DNA from: Isoetes taiwanensis
Taxonomy: Eukaryota; Streptophyta; Lycopodiopsida; Isoetales; Isoetaceae
Length of the DNA stretch: 64,000 nt
Direction of reading: 5' to 3'
Assembly (NCBI GenBank): GCA_021234155.1
Contig: JAJEKV010000106.1
Coordinates: forward strand, 1,379,002 to 1,443,001
Both the position numbers and the translations under genes were made by a program. Shown piece by piece: positions 36,244-47,723 of this stretch. How positions within the stretch are numbered: the stretch's first letter is position 1; each line of letters opens with the position of its first letter. The notes beneath the pieces are model-generated. The model was given only the letters and a program-made list of their open reading frames with translations. It made no database searches and had not been told where the DNA came from.

Positions 36244-37617
36244 GTAATATCTAGCACAATAACATGGGGTTACTTTTAGATTTTTATACGATTTTCTCAT
36301 GGTTTTTCTATGATTTCATTGTTGTATTCATTGAGGTGTATTAAATAGTATTTCTAGAGTGCATCCTTTATGGGCCATTGATTTTCGTTGGTTGGAACAA
36401 TTCGAGGGTTGTTGTCTTTCTCTGCATGTGTTTGTGCATGAATACTGCGCATGTGTATGCATGTGCAAGTGCATGTGCATGTGCAAGTGCAAGTGCATGT
36501 GCATGTGTACTTGCCCCCTTGGATTCTTGTTGCCGGAGTGGATTTTTGCTAACCACGAGGTTTCTCCAGTTAGCATAATGGTTTTTTTTACAGGGTATTG
36601 GTTTCTTGGTTCTATAATGTAATGCTGCAAAACCCGCCTGTTTCCTTCCCTTTATCTGTTCTAAGATTTGCTGCAGATTCAAAAAGAGTTTAGAGTTTAG
36701 GCCCTCTGTTTGCTTCCAACTCTTGGATATTCCTCGCCTGTCGGATTGTTCGTAGCAGCCAGCCCTTAGCTTCAATCAACAAATGGATTCTTGTGCACAC
36801 AACAGGCGGATTATTCCACGCCCTTTTTTGAGTCATGCAGATCAATCAAACAGTGGCCACAAGAATGCATTTATATTGTAGGTTTGGAACTTTAGTCGAA
36901 CCAGAAGGTGAATCATGCATGATCTTTAAGCTAGAGATGGAGCATCCAAAATCATATGGATTGATAAACAATGGTTTCATTGTGAAAGAGAAATAGCTGT
37001 AGCTGAAGTAACAACATGTGGAATGCTAACAGAGCAAGCTTGTTTCAAAACCTCTACTCTTGATCTCGCTTCACCGATCGTTACAGGAAACCCACTCCAC
37101 ATCACCAAACTGGTTGATTCTCTTCACCTATTAAACTAAAGCTAGGCAACCCGTGAGAAAGTGTCACTGGTTCTTTATAAACCTCATCAATTGTTACTGC
37201 AGAGTAACGTTGATGTTCATGCAATGGTTTGTGAATAAAATATTATTTCAGAGCATATATCAATGTCAAAAGCTTTTATTTGATTTAATTTTATTTCGCT
37301 ACTAAAAGTTTGTGAATAAAAAATTATTGTAGAGCATATCAGTGTCAAGAGCTTTTACTTGATTCAATTTTATTTCGCTATTAAAGTTCTATTTTCTAAA
37401 TTAATATTAATCTAACCAATTTTTTTCTTTATGTTAATGCATACTATAAAATCTCCCAATCCATCAAATTCCACATGACATTCCTGCGATACCTGAAATC
37501 AACACGATGTTGATTCAAACATTATTACTGTACCAGAGAACCCTATAAATGAAGATCAAGTTCAATTAGTCCCGCCACCATCACGCAACCATCACGCAAT
37601 CACCCCTAGCCAAGCCC
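36244..37617. other. Unassigned segment between copia protease and pre-integrase
   Basis: About 1.4 kb that should not be there in a copia element. It contains a GTGCAT/GTGCAA simple repeat (36445-36512). A repeated pair around TTTGTGAATAAAATATTA and GTGTCAAGAGCTTTTA lies at 37229-37390. Most likely an old insertion; no coding sequence recognised. Confidence 0.5.
36445..36512. repeat. (GTGCAT/GTGCAA)n simple repeat
   Basis: About 11 hexamer units of GTGCAT or GTGCAA. The His/Met- and Cys-rich frames on both strands here come from this repeat. Confidence 0.9.
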
Positions 37618-37995
37618 CTATCCGTATTTATACATACGATTTAGGGTAAAAAAAAACCCACCCCTTTCACTCACATGGTACATACGCCTTAAACTATGTG
37701 ACATCCCCGGGGCATCAGCTCCACTATCTAGCACAAGCATTTCATTATTTTTGTTAGTCCCCTTTGTAGAAATAGAACAAATAGTGTGAGCTTTTACCTC
37801 AGCATCAAAATTCTCTTCTTCAATGCTTATCTCTTGTGGTAAGTTTACACTTGCCATCCCTTCATTTTTTTTCTTTTGTATCCTTTTTCTTTTGTAAAAT
37901 TGCCATTGTTTTTGCCTTTATTTCTTCTCGAGCCTTTAGGGCTAGGGCATGCATAGGCCATGTGGCCATATCCTTTATAATTACAAGAAATTTAT
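37618..37995 (-). pseudogene. copia zinc knuckle and protease remnant
   Basis: The minus strand near 37950-37990 reads CNYKGYGHMAYAC, a damaged CCHC knuckle with the second Cys lost. Further on, EMLVLDSGAD (about 37725) is the aspartic protease active-site region (D-S-G). Reading ends in frame-shifted sequence near 37618. The GC-rich hairpin block at 37982-38042 sits immediately upstream. Confidence 0.65.
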
Positions 37996-38042
37996 CGCGG
38001 CGGCCAAGGCCGCCGCGAACATTTCTTTTGTCCAACTCGCTG
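37982..38042. repeat. GC-rich hairpin insert, copy 2 (inverted)
   Basis: Arms CGCGGCGGCC (37996-38005) and GGCCGCCGCG (38008-38017) around AA. Reverse complement of the block at 28219-28275 with a few differences (GTTGGACAAAAG against GTTGACGAAGAG). It lies just upstream of the copia zinc knuckle. Confidence 0.85.
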
Positions 38043-38259
38043 CAAAAGCACTTTTCTATTAAGTCGAAAGGATTTCAGTTCTGAACATGCGAGAATTGAA
38101 TTTATGTTTATTTTGTAATGCTGCAAAACACAATGTAAGAGGAAATGTGCGCTTCGAAATTTTTTTAGGATATGAATGAGTAATTTAAATCCACCTTTCT
38201 ACTGTTCGACCTTTCTTGATCACCCTAAGGTAATGGTACTTTAGGGTGATCAAGACCCC

Positions 38260-38500
38260 AATTGAGGGTTTTCAATAAATTAATTTCTCCCTATAATAAT
38301 GGGAGAGATATATTCGAGTTCTTTTTTCAAAAGTCATGGGTAAATTTTTCAACAACACAGCCATTTGTATATCTTGGTTTGTCAATATATGCCTTAATAT
38401 CTTCTTCGTTCTCTCATTTTTTAGAAGATATGGGTTCTACACATAGTTTATTCAATCGTGCCAACTTGGTTCTTGGTGCACTTATTTAAATTCTTTTCGT
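38260..38500 (-). pseudogene. copia gag remnant
   Basis: On the minus strand near 38365 the sequence reads MAVLLKNLPMTFEKR, the hallmark LLxxLPxxF segment of copia gag (UBN2-type). It is preceded by TKLARLNKLCVE in another frame with a stop. The N-terminal part beyond 38500 is not recognisable. Confidence 0.5.
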
Positions 38501-41500
38501 CTTGAAAACTAATCTAGTGAGACATTGATAAATGGCAAGTAGCAAACTTGCAAGCAAGTGTGAATGCCAAACACAGTAAATGTTTTGCTTTGTTTGAGTG
38601 GTAGTAATGTACATTTTCAGCAAATGCTACAAAGACTTTGCTATAAAAAGCTTATTTTGCATAATGTGTCCAGGAAACTAATTTCTTTATTTCACATTGA
38701 AAATTAATAAATGAAGCAACATATGAAGAGTATTGAATGCTTGAAGAGTTAAATGGCAGATTGATCATTCTTGGGGAATTACAGGTTCATGAACGGCACT
38801 AGCCGCAACCTTGATTTTCAAACACTGGTTAGGCATCTGCCTCTATGTCAGACAAAACACTAACTACGGTCCTGGAATAATAAAAGAACTATCAATCTCC
38901 CTTTCATCAGCTTCAGAGGTACAACAAATATGGTCCTGGAATAATAAAAGAACTATTAATTTCTATTTTATCACCTTTAGAGGTACAACAAACATGACGA
39001 TGATTTTATGAAGATAGCAATCAGAAAAGGATTTGAATATGAATAGCTCACTTGGAGATGAAATAGATGATTCAAATTATATACACACAATCACTAGTCA
39101 TATTCTAGCTCCTCTGGTATGATAGGCCAAGGGAATTATAGATTTCTTCTGTACGTCTCTGGATAATGCCTTTCTCATATCTGCAAGAAGACTGTAATAA
39201 TGAGAAATCTATTTGACATCTCTAAGAAGTTCTTGCCGTTTCTTAAGACTTAGAATCTCCTGACAAAAAGCTGACGGGGCTTGCTAGAAAGCTTACCAAA
39301 TCTATTATCCTCACCGGAATAGTAATGCAACACATGTCTATAAATGACATAACCAAGCTGGCAAATAGAAATCACAACATGGTTTCCAGTAAAGAATAGC
39401 TTTACTCCTTTAAAAGATACCCAATGACTAACCTTTTGATACATTTGAATAGCAGGCCCATTTGGAATGTAGGAAGAAGCCATCAAGCTCCATACCTGGA
39501 AAAAAGAGGTAGAAAAAGCCAGCCGAGATTCTACGGAAAAACTAGGGCATCCAGCATGCAGATTTTCAGGAGATGCACACATGCACAGGCCCCAGAATAC
39601 ATGCAGAACTTCTATTTTTTCACAGTCAAAAGACACGTTACTGGCAAGAAGGAGCTAGGTCCAGGTCTTGCACAGATTTGGGATGTTCTCAAAGTAGTTA
39701 AGGTCATATATTTTTTACAGAGCATTGCATCGGTTGAAAAACTTGGTGCTTTGGCCTTTATCTAAAGCAAGGATCGAAATGCAACTCTAATTTAATAGGT
39801 TTTTCTCTTCAATCATTCAAAATGCAAGATCTAGTTCTATAAAAGGCTCAGTCCTACCAATCTACATGGACAACCCTCTACCAAAAGCAGCCTAAAAGGG
39901 ATTCAGAAAAAAATGAGTGAGAAAATAGAAGTTTGTATAAAACTCACCTTCGAATCCCATTGAATCACCGCCTCAGTAATGCACCTATTATGTAAGCCGA
40001 TTGCAAAAGCTATTTATACATATCTGGCATGTCGCCATCGCTCCTCTGGAAGCAGTTAGAGCATCGCCTAGAAGCGTTGCTTCGAAGCAAAGCTTTCTAT
40101 CCTAACTGTCTTTGAAAAATATCGCTTGCTTCAGAGGGAAGAAATCAACGGCCATTTGCCCTGCCTAATTAACTGGACCTGAAGAATCGTTTGCTTCAGA
40201 GCGAAGACATCGATGGTAAGAGAGCGATACCTATGTGTCGTGCATACCCGCCATCGCCAAACAGCCAGGCGTTGAAGTCGCCGGAGGAGATTGTGAATAG
40301 AAAAATTACGTGGCATAAAAATGTGAGATTAGATTGCGGCGCAGAAAAAATACCCACGACAAAAACAGAAAATAGAAATTGGAAACTGACTTATATATGT
40401 TCAGATAGCACTTACTTTCTTTTTCTTTGACTTTTGGACAGTTATTTTTAAGATATACATATGCCTTGCAGATAAAGCAAAGCCCAAGCTTGCTTTTATC
40501 AGTTCCAAACCTTCCCTTTTTCTTCCTACATAAAGAATCTCTGCATTTTCATCTTGTTCTATCTCAGTCTTGATCATAAGTTCGACCCTCTCTCTATTTC
40601 TGGCAACACTTCTTACTAAAGTTGAAAGTTGATCAAACTCTAAGAATGCTCCATATCAATTACTATATTCATATTTCTAGAAAAATTGAGTAAAATTGTT
40701 TCCTTCAACTTCAACTTCCTAACTCTCTATCCAGTATTTCTATCTGAGAGGAATTTTTTACTTCATAGTTCCTTACCAGGAACTCCCACATTTCCCTTAG
40801 TGTTCTATTTTGATCTTAAACATGATACTAGAACTGAGTTAATCAGAGATGATGCACCTTGCTTGTTGAGCCCTCTTCAAGTTCATGTGTATTTGCCAGC
40901 CCTCGAGTATATTTTTTAATTTGCCACCTTGTGTTTGTACTTCCCTATGTACAAATTTTAGTTATACAAAAGATCTAGGCCAACTAAACATGCATTATAC
41001 TTGCATTTGAATTTACATTTAAATGAGTTAATATTGTGAAATTAGGGTTTTCAATCCAATGGCTTAGGATGTATCCCCATTAGCCAGCACCGGCAATTTC
41101 ATGCAGCAATTTCACAGTCCCAATTGCCAATTTTTGAAGACCACCATTTCTATTGCATCTATGATGTGTTTTAGCCAGTTTTGACATAAACTAGGAAGAT
41201 GACAAACCAAATCTTGCTGGAAGACAAACTCAGTTCTGATTTAGGATATTCAAAAGCTTTAAATTGGAGTTCCAGGCATGTGCCATATCAGCAAAATCAA
41301 AGTCCAATTGCAGAATGGGAACGCTCCTCCGGTGCCTGTGACTTGCAAAGTGTCACAGGTACCGACGATTGTTTAGCATAATGGGGATCACCCATAGATT
41401 GTTTGATTCCTGATATAAATGAAATTGCCAAATAGCCATAAAGCAAGATATATGGCCATAAACCATGGGCGATTCCTTAGCATCTTTATGTTTCTATTAA

Positions 41501-42032
41501 TTAATATTTGGGCAATTTTTTCAAACAAAAGATTCATGTTTATTTTGATGGACATTCACTAACTCTTGCTGACATTCACCGTCACCAGTTCTTTTCTCTT
41601 TTATGCTATGAAGAGGGTGCCACGCAAATTTAACGCAATTTAACCCTTTCTGACATTCACCGAGATATTTTAGCAATTTTTGATACGAAACGTACCTACC
41701 CTAATCATAACTATTTCAAACACTATATCCCATATCCAAAGTGGAATGCAAATCTGGCGCACAAAGCTGCAAAATTTAAATGCTGCTGACCTACATACAA
41801 TCCCCAGTTCGTTAAATGAAGCCCAGATCTTTGGATTGAAAGAGCGGAGCCCCCAAAATTCTTCAATAAAATGACATTAGTTAGGTTTGTGGTGCAGCAA
41901 GCAGGATAATGCCTTGAGCAATATGAAAGGTCCCTGACAATACAAGAGGCATTTCGGCTGCAAGGATTAGCTGCCCACTATCTGTTTTCTGCGCCAAAAA
42001 AACGGCTGATCCCTACTCCAATCAAACAACAA
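38501..42032. other. Long stretch without a recognisable gene
   Basis: A near-duplicate pair of about 50 bp sits at 38870-38990 (GGTCCTGGAATAATAAAAGAACTAT twice, interrupted). Another pair of about 35 bp sits near 40108 and 40190 (ATCGCTTGCTTCAGAG / ATCGTTTGCTTCAGAG). Minus-strand frame 39250-39636 and plus frame 39424-39765 overlap and show no known motif. Nothing else supported. Confidence 0.5.
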
Positions 42033-43526
42033 TCATTGCTGAACCACGTGATGGTTAGGTTGTATTTGTTCTGAATTTTCTTGCAACTTGCAAAGAAATT
42101 CACCTTCAATCAACTCTGCTTCTTCATCCAAATCGATCTCGCTAAATACCCCATCGGACTCTTTTTCCTCTTCAGAATCGTTATTGGTTTGCCCATTTTG
42201 CAACAAATGATGCAGAACACTCTGAGGTGTTCTCTCTGCAGAGTAACTACTGCAGAACTTACTATTTTCTAAATGATCTGAAGCTTGAAGCACAGCTGCC
42301 GTAGTAGAAAAGCTTGTTTCAACAGAATTAGAAAGGGGTTTGCTCCTCTTAGCATGATTTTGGGCTTCAATCAAAGCTGCATTGATGGAAACACTAGTGA
42401 TTTCAATGCCTTGCTCTACAACACCAAATTCAGAGCTTGGGCAAGAATCTCCTGAAGGCTCCTCACTGCCTTCCTTACTCAACTCCATAACTTCTTGAGA
42501 TTGGTCCTCCAATGCATCTGAGCAAAATGATTCCATAGAGCCCTGTCTTTTTGACAGAGCAGGACATAGTACACAAGATCTAGGCCTATTTGAAACCATG
42601 CTCTGAGCAGTATTAGACATTCGCTTACAAGATTTAAATGAATTTGCAACGCATTGATCTGGCAATCTTTTGTCATACACAAAATCAGGCTTCAAATCTT
42701 TGTCCAGAAACTCATATGCAAAGCTAATAACAAGAGATCCTCCTCTGGCCTTACCAAAGAGTCTCATGATAGTAGTGAATCCATCTTTCCCACCATGTAG
42801 ACCCTGTTCATTTGCATCAGATTGCAAAAGACGACTAAGATCAATATTATGCAGACTAAGGACTAGCTCGTCCACATCTACAGCAACAACAGATAGTGTG
42901 AAGAACTTTGGCATGTATACAAATTTCTCAGGACTTTTGGATGCATATATGCTACATTGAAAGCAAATGCGTTCTTGAAATCTTGCTTCTCCTTTGTAGA
43001 CACTTACAGGCATAGTTTGATAAGAGCTCCCAAAACCCTGTTTTCTTGAAAGCTTCACAGCAAGACGCAGACCATCCAATGCATGGGGCAGACCTTCGAT
43101 CCGATGAACTAAAACTGAAAATGCACATCCAAATCTTTGATGCCCTAAATGAGTTAGCGCCTTGAAAAATCCCCATCGCCATAGCCGTTTCTTCTTTTCC
43201 GGCATGGCCTCTAATCCCCTGCTTCCGGAGTAAATCTCTGTGCTACATTCTGCATATCCATCGCTGCAATCCTCCCCTATTGCCAAAGATTCTGCATTTG
43301 ATGAAGTAGAAAGCCTTGGAGGCGACCATAGAGATAAAGTCTGGATCAGATTGAAGGGCAAAAGAGAAGGTTGTTTATGATCTTGATTTCCTTTTCTACC
43401 AAGGCAAGATGTGGATTGAGTTCTTGCAAACAAGAAATGATCTCGCCTCTTATGCGGATCATCGTAATGTGTAAAAATTGAAGAGGATGTAGACTTGGCA
43501 GAAGTTGATCTTGATAAACTGGCCAT
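42033..43526 (-). CDS. PMI1-like protein with NT-C2 domain, possibly truncated
   Basis: A 497-residue open frame starting at ATG 43526 (MASLSRS). Ser-rich N-terminus, then from about residue 115 an NT-C2 domain: WRWGFFKALTHLG, CAFSVLVHRIEGLP, SVYKGEARFQERICF, SLHNIDLSRLL, and GGSLVISFAYEF near residue 265. This is the domain that opens plant PMI1 and PMIR1 proteins, which act at the plasma membrane in chloroplast and nuclear movement. The second half is Ser/Glu-rich and ends EGEFLCKL plus 16 residues; known family members are much longer. Either an intron follows (AAGGTGAAT is a possible donor) or the gene is cut. No stop or shift within the frame. The only clear host gene in the window. Confidence 0.8.
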   Translation of the reverse strand: MASLSRSTSAKSTSSSIFTHYDDPHKRRDHFLFARTQSTSCLGRKGNQDHKQPSLLPFNLIQTLSLWSPPRLSTSSNAESLAIGEDCSDGYAECSTEIYSGSRGLEAMPEKKKRLWRWGFFKALTHLGHQRFGCAFSVLVHRIEGLPHALDGLRLAVKLSRKQGFGSSYQTMPVSVYKGEARFQERICFQCSIYASKSPEKFVYMPKFFTLSVVAVDVDELVLSLHNIDLSRLLQSDANEQGLHGGKDGFTTIMRLFGKARGGSLVISFAYEFLDKDLKPDFVYDKRLPDQCVANSFKSCKRMSNTAQSMVSNRPRSCVLCPALSKRQGSMESFCSDALEDQSQEVMELSKEGSEEPSGDSCPSSEFGVVEQGIEITSVSINAALIEAQNHAKRSKPLSNSVETSFSTTAAVLQASDHLENSKFCSSYSAERTPQSVLHHLLQNGQTNNDSEEEKESDGVFSEIDLDEEAELIEGEFLCKLQENSEQIQPNHHVVQQ

Positions 43527-43532
43527 AATCAC

Positions 43533-44298
43533 ATCTGTTTTTAGATTTTTTTTTTTCCAAAATAAGAATTTTCTACATGATCTGAAGAAGACCTACGTCA
43601 TTTGGCAAGAAATTTTCTACAGAATGCCACAAAAGATCTATAGACCATTTTACAGTAAATTCTCCACAAACATCTCAGTTATAGCAAAAGAACTAGAGAA
43701 AGAACTAGCCTGGAAAAGGACGCAAGAAACGAGAAATATTGCGCAGGATCGCATCGATACAACAACCCTAAATCCGGCATGAAAGAGCTGAAAGCGGCGA
43801 GACTAATGGATGGGATATTGCCACGTTCATTGGTCCGCAACATCGGGGCCGTTAACGAGCCCGCGAATATGTATTTAAATCACGCCCTGAATTTTACTGA
43901 TTGACGGACTAGATTCGTGCCATTGATTGCATGAACCGCCAGGATGTACCTAGTAATAATAAAAAAGAACACGAAGTCGAAGCGAATTTATAGGTCTTTT
44001 ATTGCTCCGCCTTCCAACATTGCTTCTCGGATCACCCTTCCATACTTGAACAATGGAATGAACTAAGTTTTACAGGGCTCGAAAATAGCAATGTCCCTAA
44101 CCAATAAAAATGCCCCTTAGTATTTGAGGCTACCGGAAAAAATATACATTAGTGTATTTTTTAGTGTATTATGCCAGAAATTTCTTATTTTCTTGCCGGA
44201 AAATTGCCGGATAATTTTTAGCATGACAGGAATTTAACACAAGTGGGCGGATTTTTAGGGGAGGAACTCCCCTATTTTCGAACCATGGTTACCTATGG
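43533..44298. other. Upstream region of the PMI1-like gene
   Basis: Probable promoter and 5' leader (minus-strand gene), about 0.75 kb. No confident TATA element was chosen. No other gene seen. Confidence 0.4.
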
Positions 44299-44650
44299 AG
44301 CATTCACATGATGGACTCTTTCTGCAGCGGGCACACACAACAGCGAGTTGTAACGCCGCTTTAAAATTTTTTTCCGCCACGATGATGGCCTCACGCGGAT
44401 TTGGCTGTTGCTGGAAGGCCTTGGCTGCAAGAAATAGCTGTAAATTGGGCTGCAAAAGATGTCTTATTCACATGCAAACAGAACGGAATCTTCATCAACG
44501 GTTCTTTTCTGGTTGCTGCTAATTTCTCTAATCTGTGCCTGATGTGCAGCTTGATCCAAAATAGCATGTGAACACAAAAGCCAAAAGAGCCATCCAAGTT
44601 GCCGCTCCACAGTTGCCACAGCTGCAAATCGGATCCATCATGTGAATGCT
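44299..44650. mobile_element. Small terminal-inverted-repeat element (MITE-like)
   Basis: Left end AGCATTCACATGATGGA (44299-44315) is the exact inverse of the right end TCCATCATGTGAATGCT (44634-44650). Similarity continues inward (CTGCAGCGGGCAC against CTGCAGCTGTGGC in inverse). The element is 352 bp without coding capacity. I see no clear target-site duplication, so its superfamily is undetermined. Confidence 0.6.
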
Positions 44651-44731
44651 GCATTACATTGCGTAAACGTCCACAAAATCAAATCTTGTTGTTTTCTATC
44701 ATTTTGTTTAAAAGAGTGGTTGGACTTTAAT

Positions 44732-45070
44732 GGAAACCTCCCTAACTTTCCACGGAAACCTCTCCGACTTTCCATGGAAACCTCCCCAACTTTCCTTGTA
44801 CGACTTGGGAAGATTTCCACATTAGAAAACAGGGGAGGTTTCCAAACCTCCCCACTTTTCCGTGGAAAGCCTCCCCAAATTTTTGGGCATGATCGGACGG
44901 AAAGGAAAAGAAGCCCCTCCCTAAATTTGCAAAAGAACAAGATTTGCCCTCCCCTGCATCTCGATCCTCGTGCCTCTAATGAGGAGGTTGCGAAATTAAT
45001 TACTATTTTTTTTTATAAATATTTTATGGAAACCTCCCCAACTTTCCAAAGAAACTAGGGAGGTTTCTAT
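44732..45070. repeat. Short repeats of GGAAACCTCCCCAACTTTC
   Basis: Three 22-bp units lie in tandem at 44732, 44754 and 44776. Further copies lie at about 44855 and 45029, and inverted copies (GGGAGGTTT) at about 44833 and 45058. The mixture of direct and inverted units can fold. Confidence 0.75.
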
Positions 45071-45227
45071 AAAATGTCTATAAAAGCTCACAAGTTTATC
45101 CTCGTAGAGAGCTATTTCTTCAAGTGAATCGTCCTTATGAGTTATTTCTTCATCCACGATTCATCTATTCGTTGTGAGTTCCATCTATAATTTCATCTTT
45201 TGTTCCTTTGATGCTACTATTTATCTC

Positions 45228-45608
45228 ATGGATTTGGAGCATAGCGTGTATGGGGGAGTTGAAGATGATATCTCCACTGATTCATCTCTATATGATTCAG
45301 AAGCAATTGTAAGTGATTTCGCTTTTGAGAATGTTGACAATGCTGCAGGTTTTGAGGGCCTAGATGATGAAGACCATGTAACACCAAGTGATGATTATGA
45401 TAATCATTTGAATAAGGGAGATTCCGTTGGATCATGCCCACCTATACCTTCAATCAACTCAAGGGAAGGTTATATTTTCTTGGAAGCATCACACTCTTTG
45501 ATGGTGCAATGCGTCAAAACTTATGTCCAACCCTCTATCGAGGCGCTGATCCAAGTTCCCCTGCTGGGTATGTTTGGCAGTCACAGAAGCTACAAAGCAC
45601 ATAGATAA
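45228..45608 (+). CDS. Hypothetical acidic ORF
   Basis: A 126-codon frame from ATG 45228 (MDLEHSVYGG). It is very acidic in the first two thirds (VEDDISTDSSLYDSEA, GLDDEDHVTPSDDYD). No domain recognised. A plus-strand frame at 45620-45862 may be a continuation after a shift or intron. It could be a gene fragment from a transposon or host gene; evidence is weak. Confidence 0.25.
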   Translation: MDLEHSVYGGVEDDISTDSSLYDSEAIVSDFAFENVDNAAGFEGLDDEDHVTPSDDYDNHLNKGDSVGSCPPIPSINSREGYIFLEASHSLMVQCVKTYVQPSIEALIQVPLLGMFGSHRSYKAHR

Positions 45609-45862
45609 TCGAAAGGTGGTTGAATTTCCGGAAAATAGAAGTTGATTCAGAAACTAATCTTCTCATACGCATGGCTTTTAGGAATTGGCTCTATATCCCC
45701 CCATCATGGATGTGGAAGGAGATTATTTTTAAAGGCCATGTTGATCCGCATATCATTCTAAGCTCCTTAAGCCTGGACTACATAATGTATATATACATGC
45801 ACAAGCCTGTGCAAAATCATAATTCCAAAAAGCCTGGGCTAATTTATTGGAACCAAATATAA

Positions 45863-47723
45863 ACATATGTGTCTGGAACATAATCAAAATGTGGTCTAAG
45901 GATCATTGCGAGTTTCTTCCTTGGGTAAAACTAGTTCTTCATAAAATGCAAACCATTATGAAGAAGTTAGTGGCTCATACTCCACTCCCGAATTGCTAAA
46001 AATGGAAACTTATAAGACCACTATATCTTCTTTTTGCTTGATATAGAGAATTCTAATTATAAATTTTAAATTGTCATTTCATAACTAAGACAAGTTATGT
46101 ACGGGTATTATCGGGAAGATTTCATGTTATCGGTGGCATACGATTCTTCTACCCCCCTCCGTCATCCCGAAATGAAAGACTTCCATGGGTGATCTCGTAG
46201 TTCCTGGCCCATGAAGATGCATTATTAGGTGCTCCATTTTTCACATCTTGGTTGAACTTCAACCTGTGCTCGAGAGATAGCTATCCATACACTGATACGG
46301 GATATATGGATTCTCGTGAAGAGAGGAGCCATGAATGACTGCCCCCTCCTCCCCCCGACCACCGCTCCGCTCCAAAGAGCTAGCATTATGTTTCAGTAGG
46401 CCAAAATGTAAGAAGGTAGTCCCCCAACAACACAACTGCTTTAAACAATGATTGTTTTATCCTCCCCAAAATTGCTTAATCAATCTCTTAGTAAAAAAGT
46501 AATTTTTAGCAAAAAGAGAAAGGTTTTGTTTTTGGAAATCCATTTCTCTCCGTTACTAAAACATAATTTAAACTTACTAAAGAATAATTTAATTAGAAGC
46601 AGAAGAAAAAGTAGTATTGATAGCTTTTAACCGTGCTTTAACTCTTTTGGACGCCAAATTAGCCTTAATAGTTTGTTTTCAACCTTCAACCTGAGCCAGG
46701 CCAGTCTGAGCTTTTTGGAAAGCCTCTCGAGCCTCTTCAGGATCGATCTCTTTAGCTTCTTCCACTTCATTTACTATAGTTAGCAATTTCCAAATGAAAA
46801 TAGTGCAAGACATACCTTGTGAAACTCCAAATTGTCATTATAGTTATTTGTGTCTTGAACCGAATCAAAACCTATCTATGAATGTGGAACATAATCAAAA
46901 ATTTGGCTATGAATGCGGTCTAAAAAAAGCAAGTTTAATCTGTTTATGTTCTTCAAAATTTGAAGCCCAATTTTGAAGCATTTTCTTTCTCAGATCATTA
47001 CTATCAATAGCCAATTTCGAGGACCAAGTCTGGACACTGTAACAAACGATGATGTCATCATAAATGTGCATGATGGATTGGACACCCTAAAAATGCAACT
47101 GTAGCAAACCTCGAATTTGATATCATGGGATTCAAACTGCGGCAAAATAATCCGATCATGGAACAAATATATAAAATTCTGACGAAAGTTAGACATTGAA
47201 GATATAGATATAGTCGTTGAGGCAAAACAAGTCTCTTTTAGCACATTTGTATACATCCTGAGGCAGCATCTTGATTATGAGGTTTTGCATTGATGTTCAT
47301 CGCGGCATTCAGTTGAATTTCTTTGGTGCTATTGTACCTGCAGATAGCATAAACTTAGATACTAAGACATGAAGAAACTACTTAAATGATATACTTCTCA
47401 TACTTTTCTTGTATTTTTATGTCTTATCGCAAGTGTCCTTTTTCAGGTGTATTAAAGCCAAGGGCATGCAAGAAACTAAAGAAACGCGTCCACTTTTACT
47501 GGAAATTATGCATGAAGGACCTTGTCCACAACTTTCAACCGACCAGTAATGTTTCTATCTCCAACTCTACTCTTCATGAACCAAACCTAAGGAAATAAAC
47601 CAAAGACATAAAAAAAAAAGAATATTCAAATATGAAATACCTTGAATTTTAAATATTTACCTTTGGCCTACGGTTTACAATTAATTGCCTGCAAGAACAA
47701 TGGTCTAGGTCCAGGACTCTCTT
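45863..47723. other. Non-coding stretch
   Basis: A+T-rich. The plus-strand GAACATAATCAAAA near 45880 recurs at 46890. The sequence TTTGAAGCCCAATTTTGAAGC near 46960 is unassigned. No gene is supported. Confidence 0.4.

Larger units (their letters stand above)
21385..38500 (-). mobile_element. Ty1/copia element, minus strand, split by two LINE insertions
   Basis: Pieces in element order: gag about 38500-38260, zinc knuckle and protease 37995-37618, pre-integrase and integrase 36170-35300, RT 34590-33600, RNase H start to 33426, RNase H end 32806-32604, and last codons 21470-21385. Gaps are filled by LINE DNA (33420-32807 and 32586-21488) and by an unassigned 1.4-kb stretch (37617-36244). Sequence joins in sense across both LINEs. 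LTRs were not delimited. CACACTTCAACA near 21311 (minus TGTTGAAGTGTG) is a possible 3' LTR start. Confidence 0.8.

Noticed and set aside
36328-36775. His/Met-rich and Cys-rich ORFs on both strands
   Set aside because: They come from the GTGCAT/GTGCAA simple repeat.
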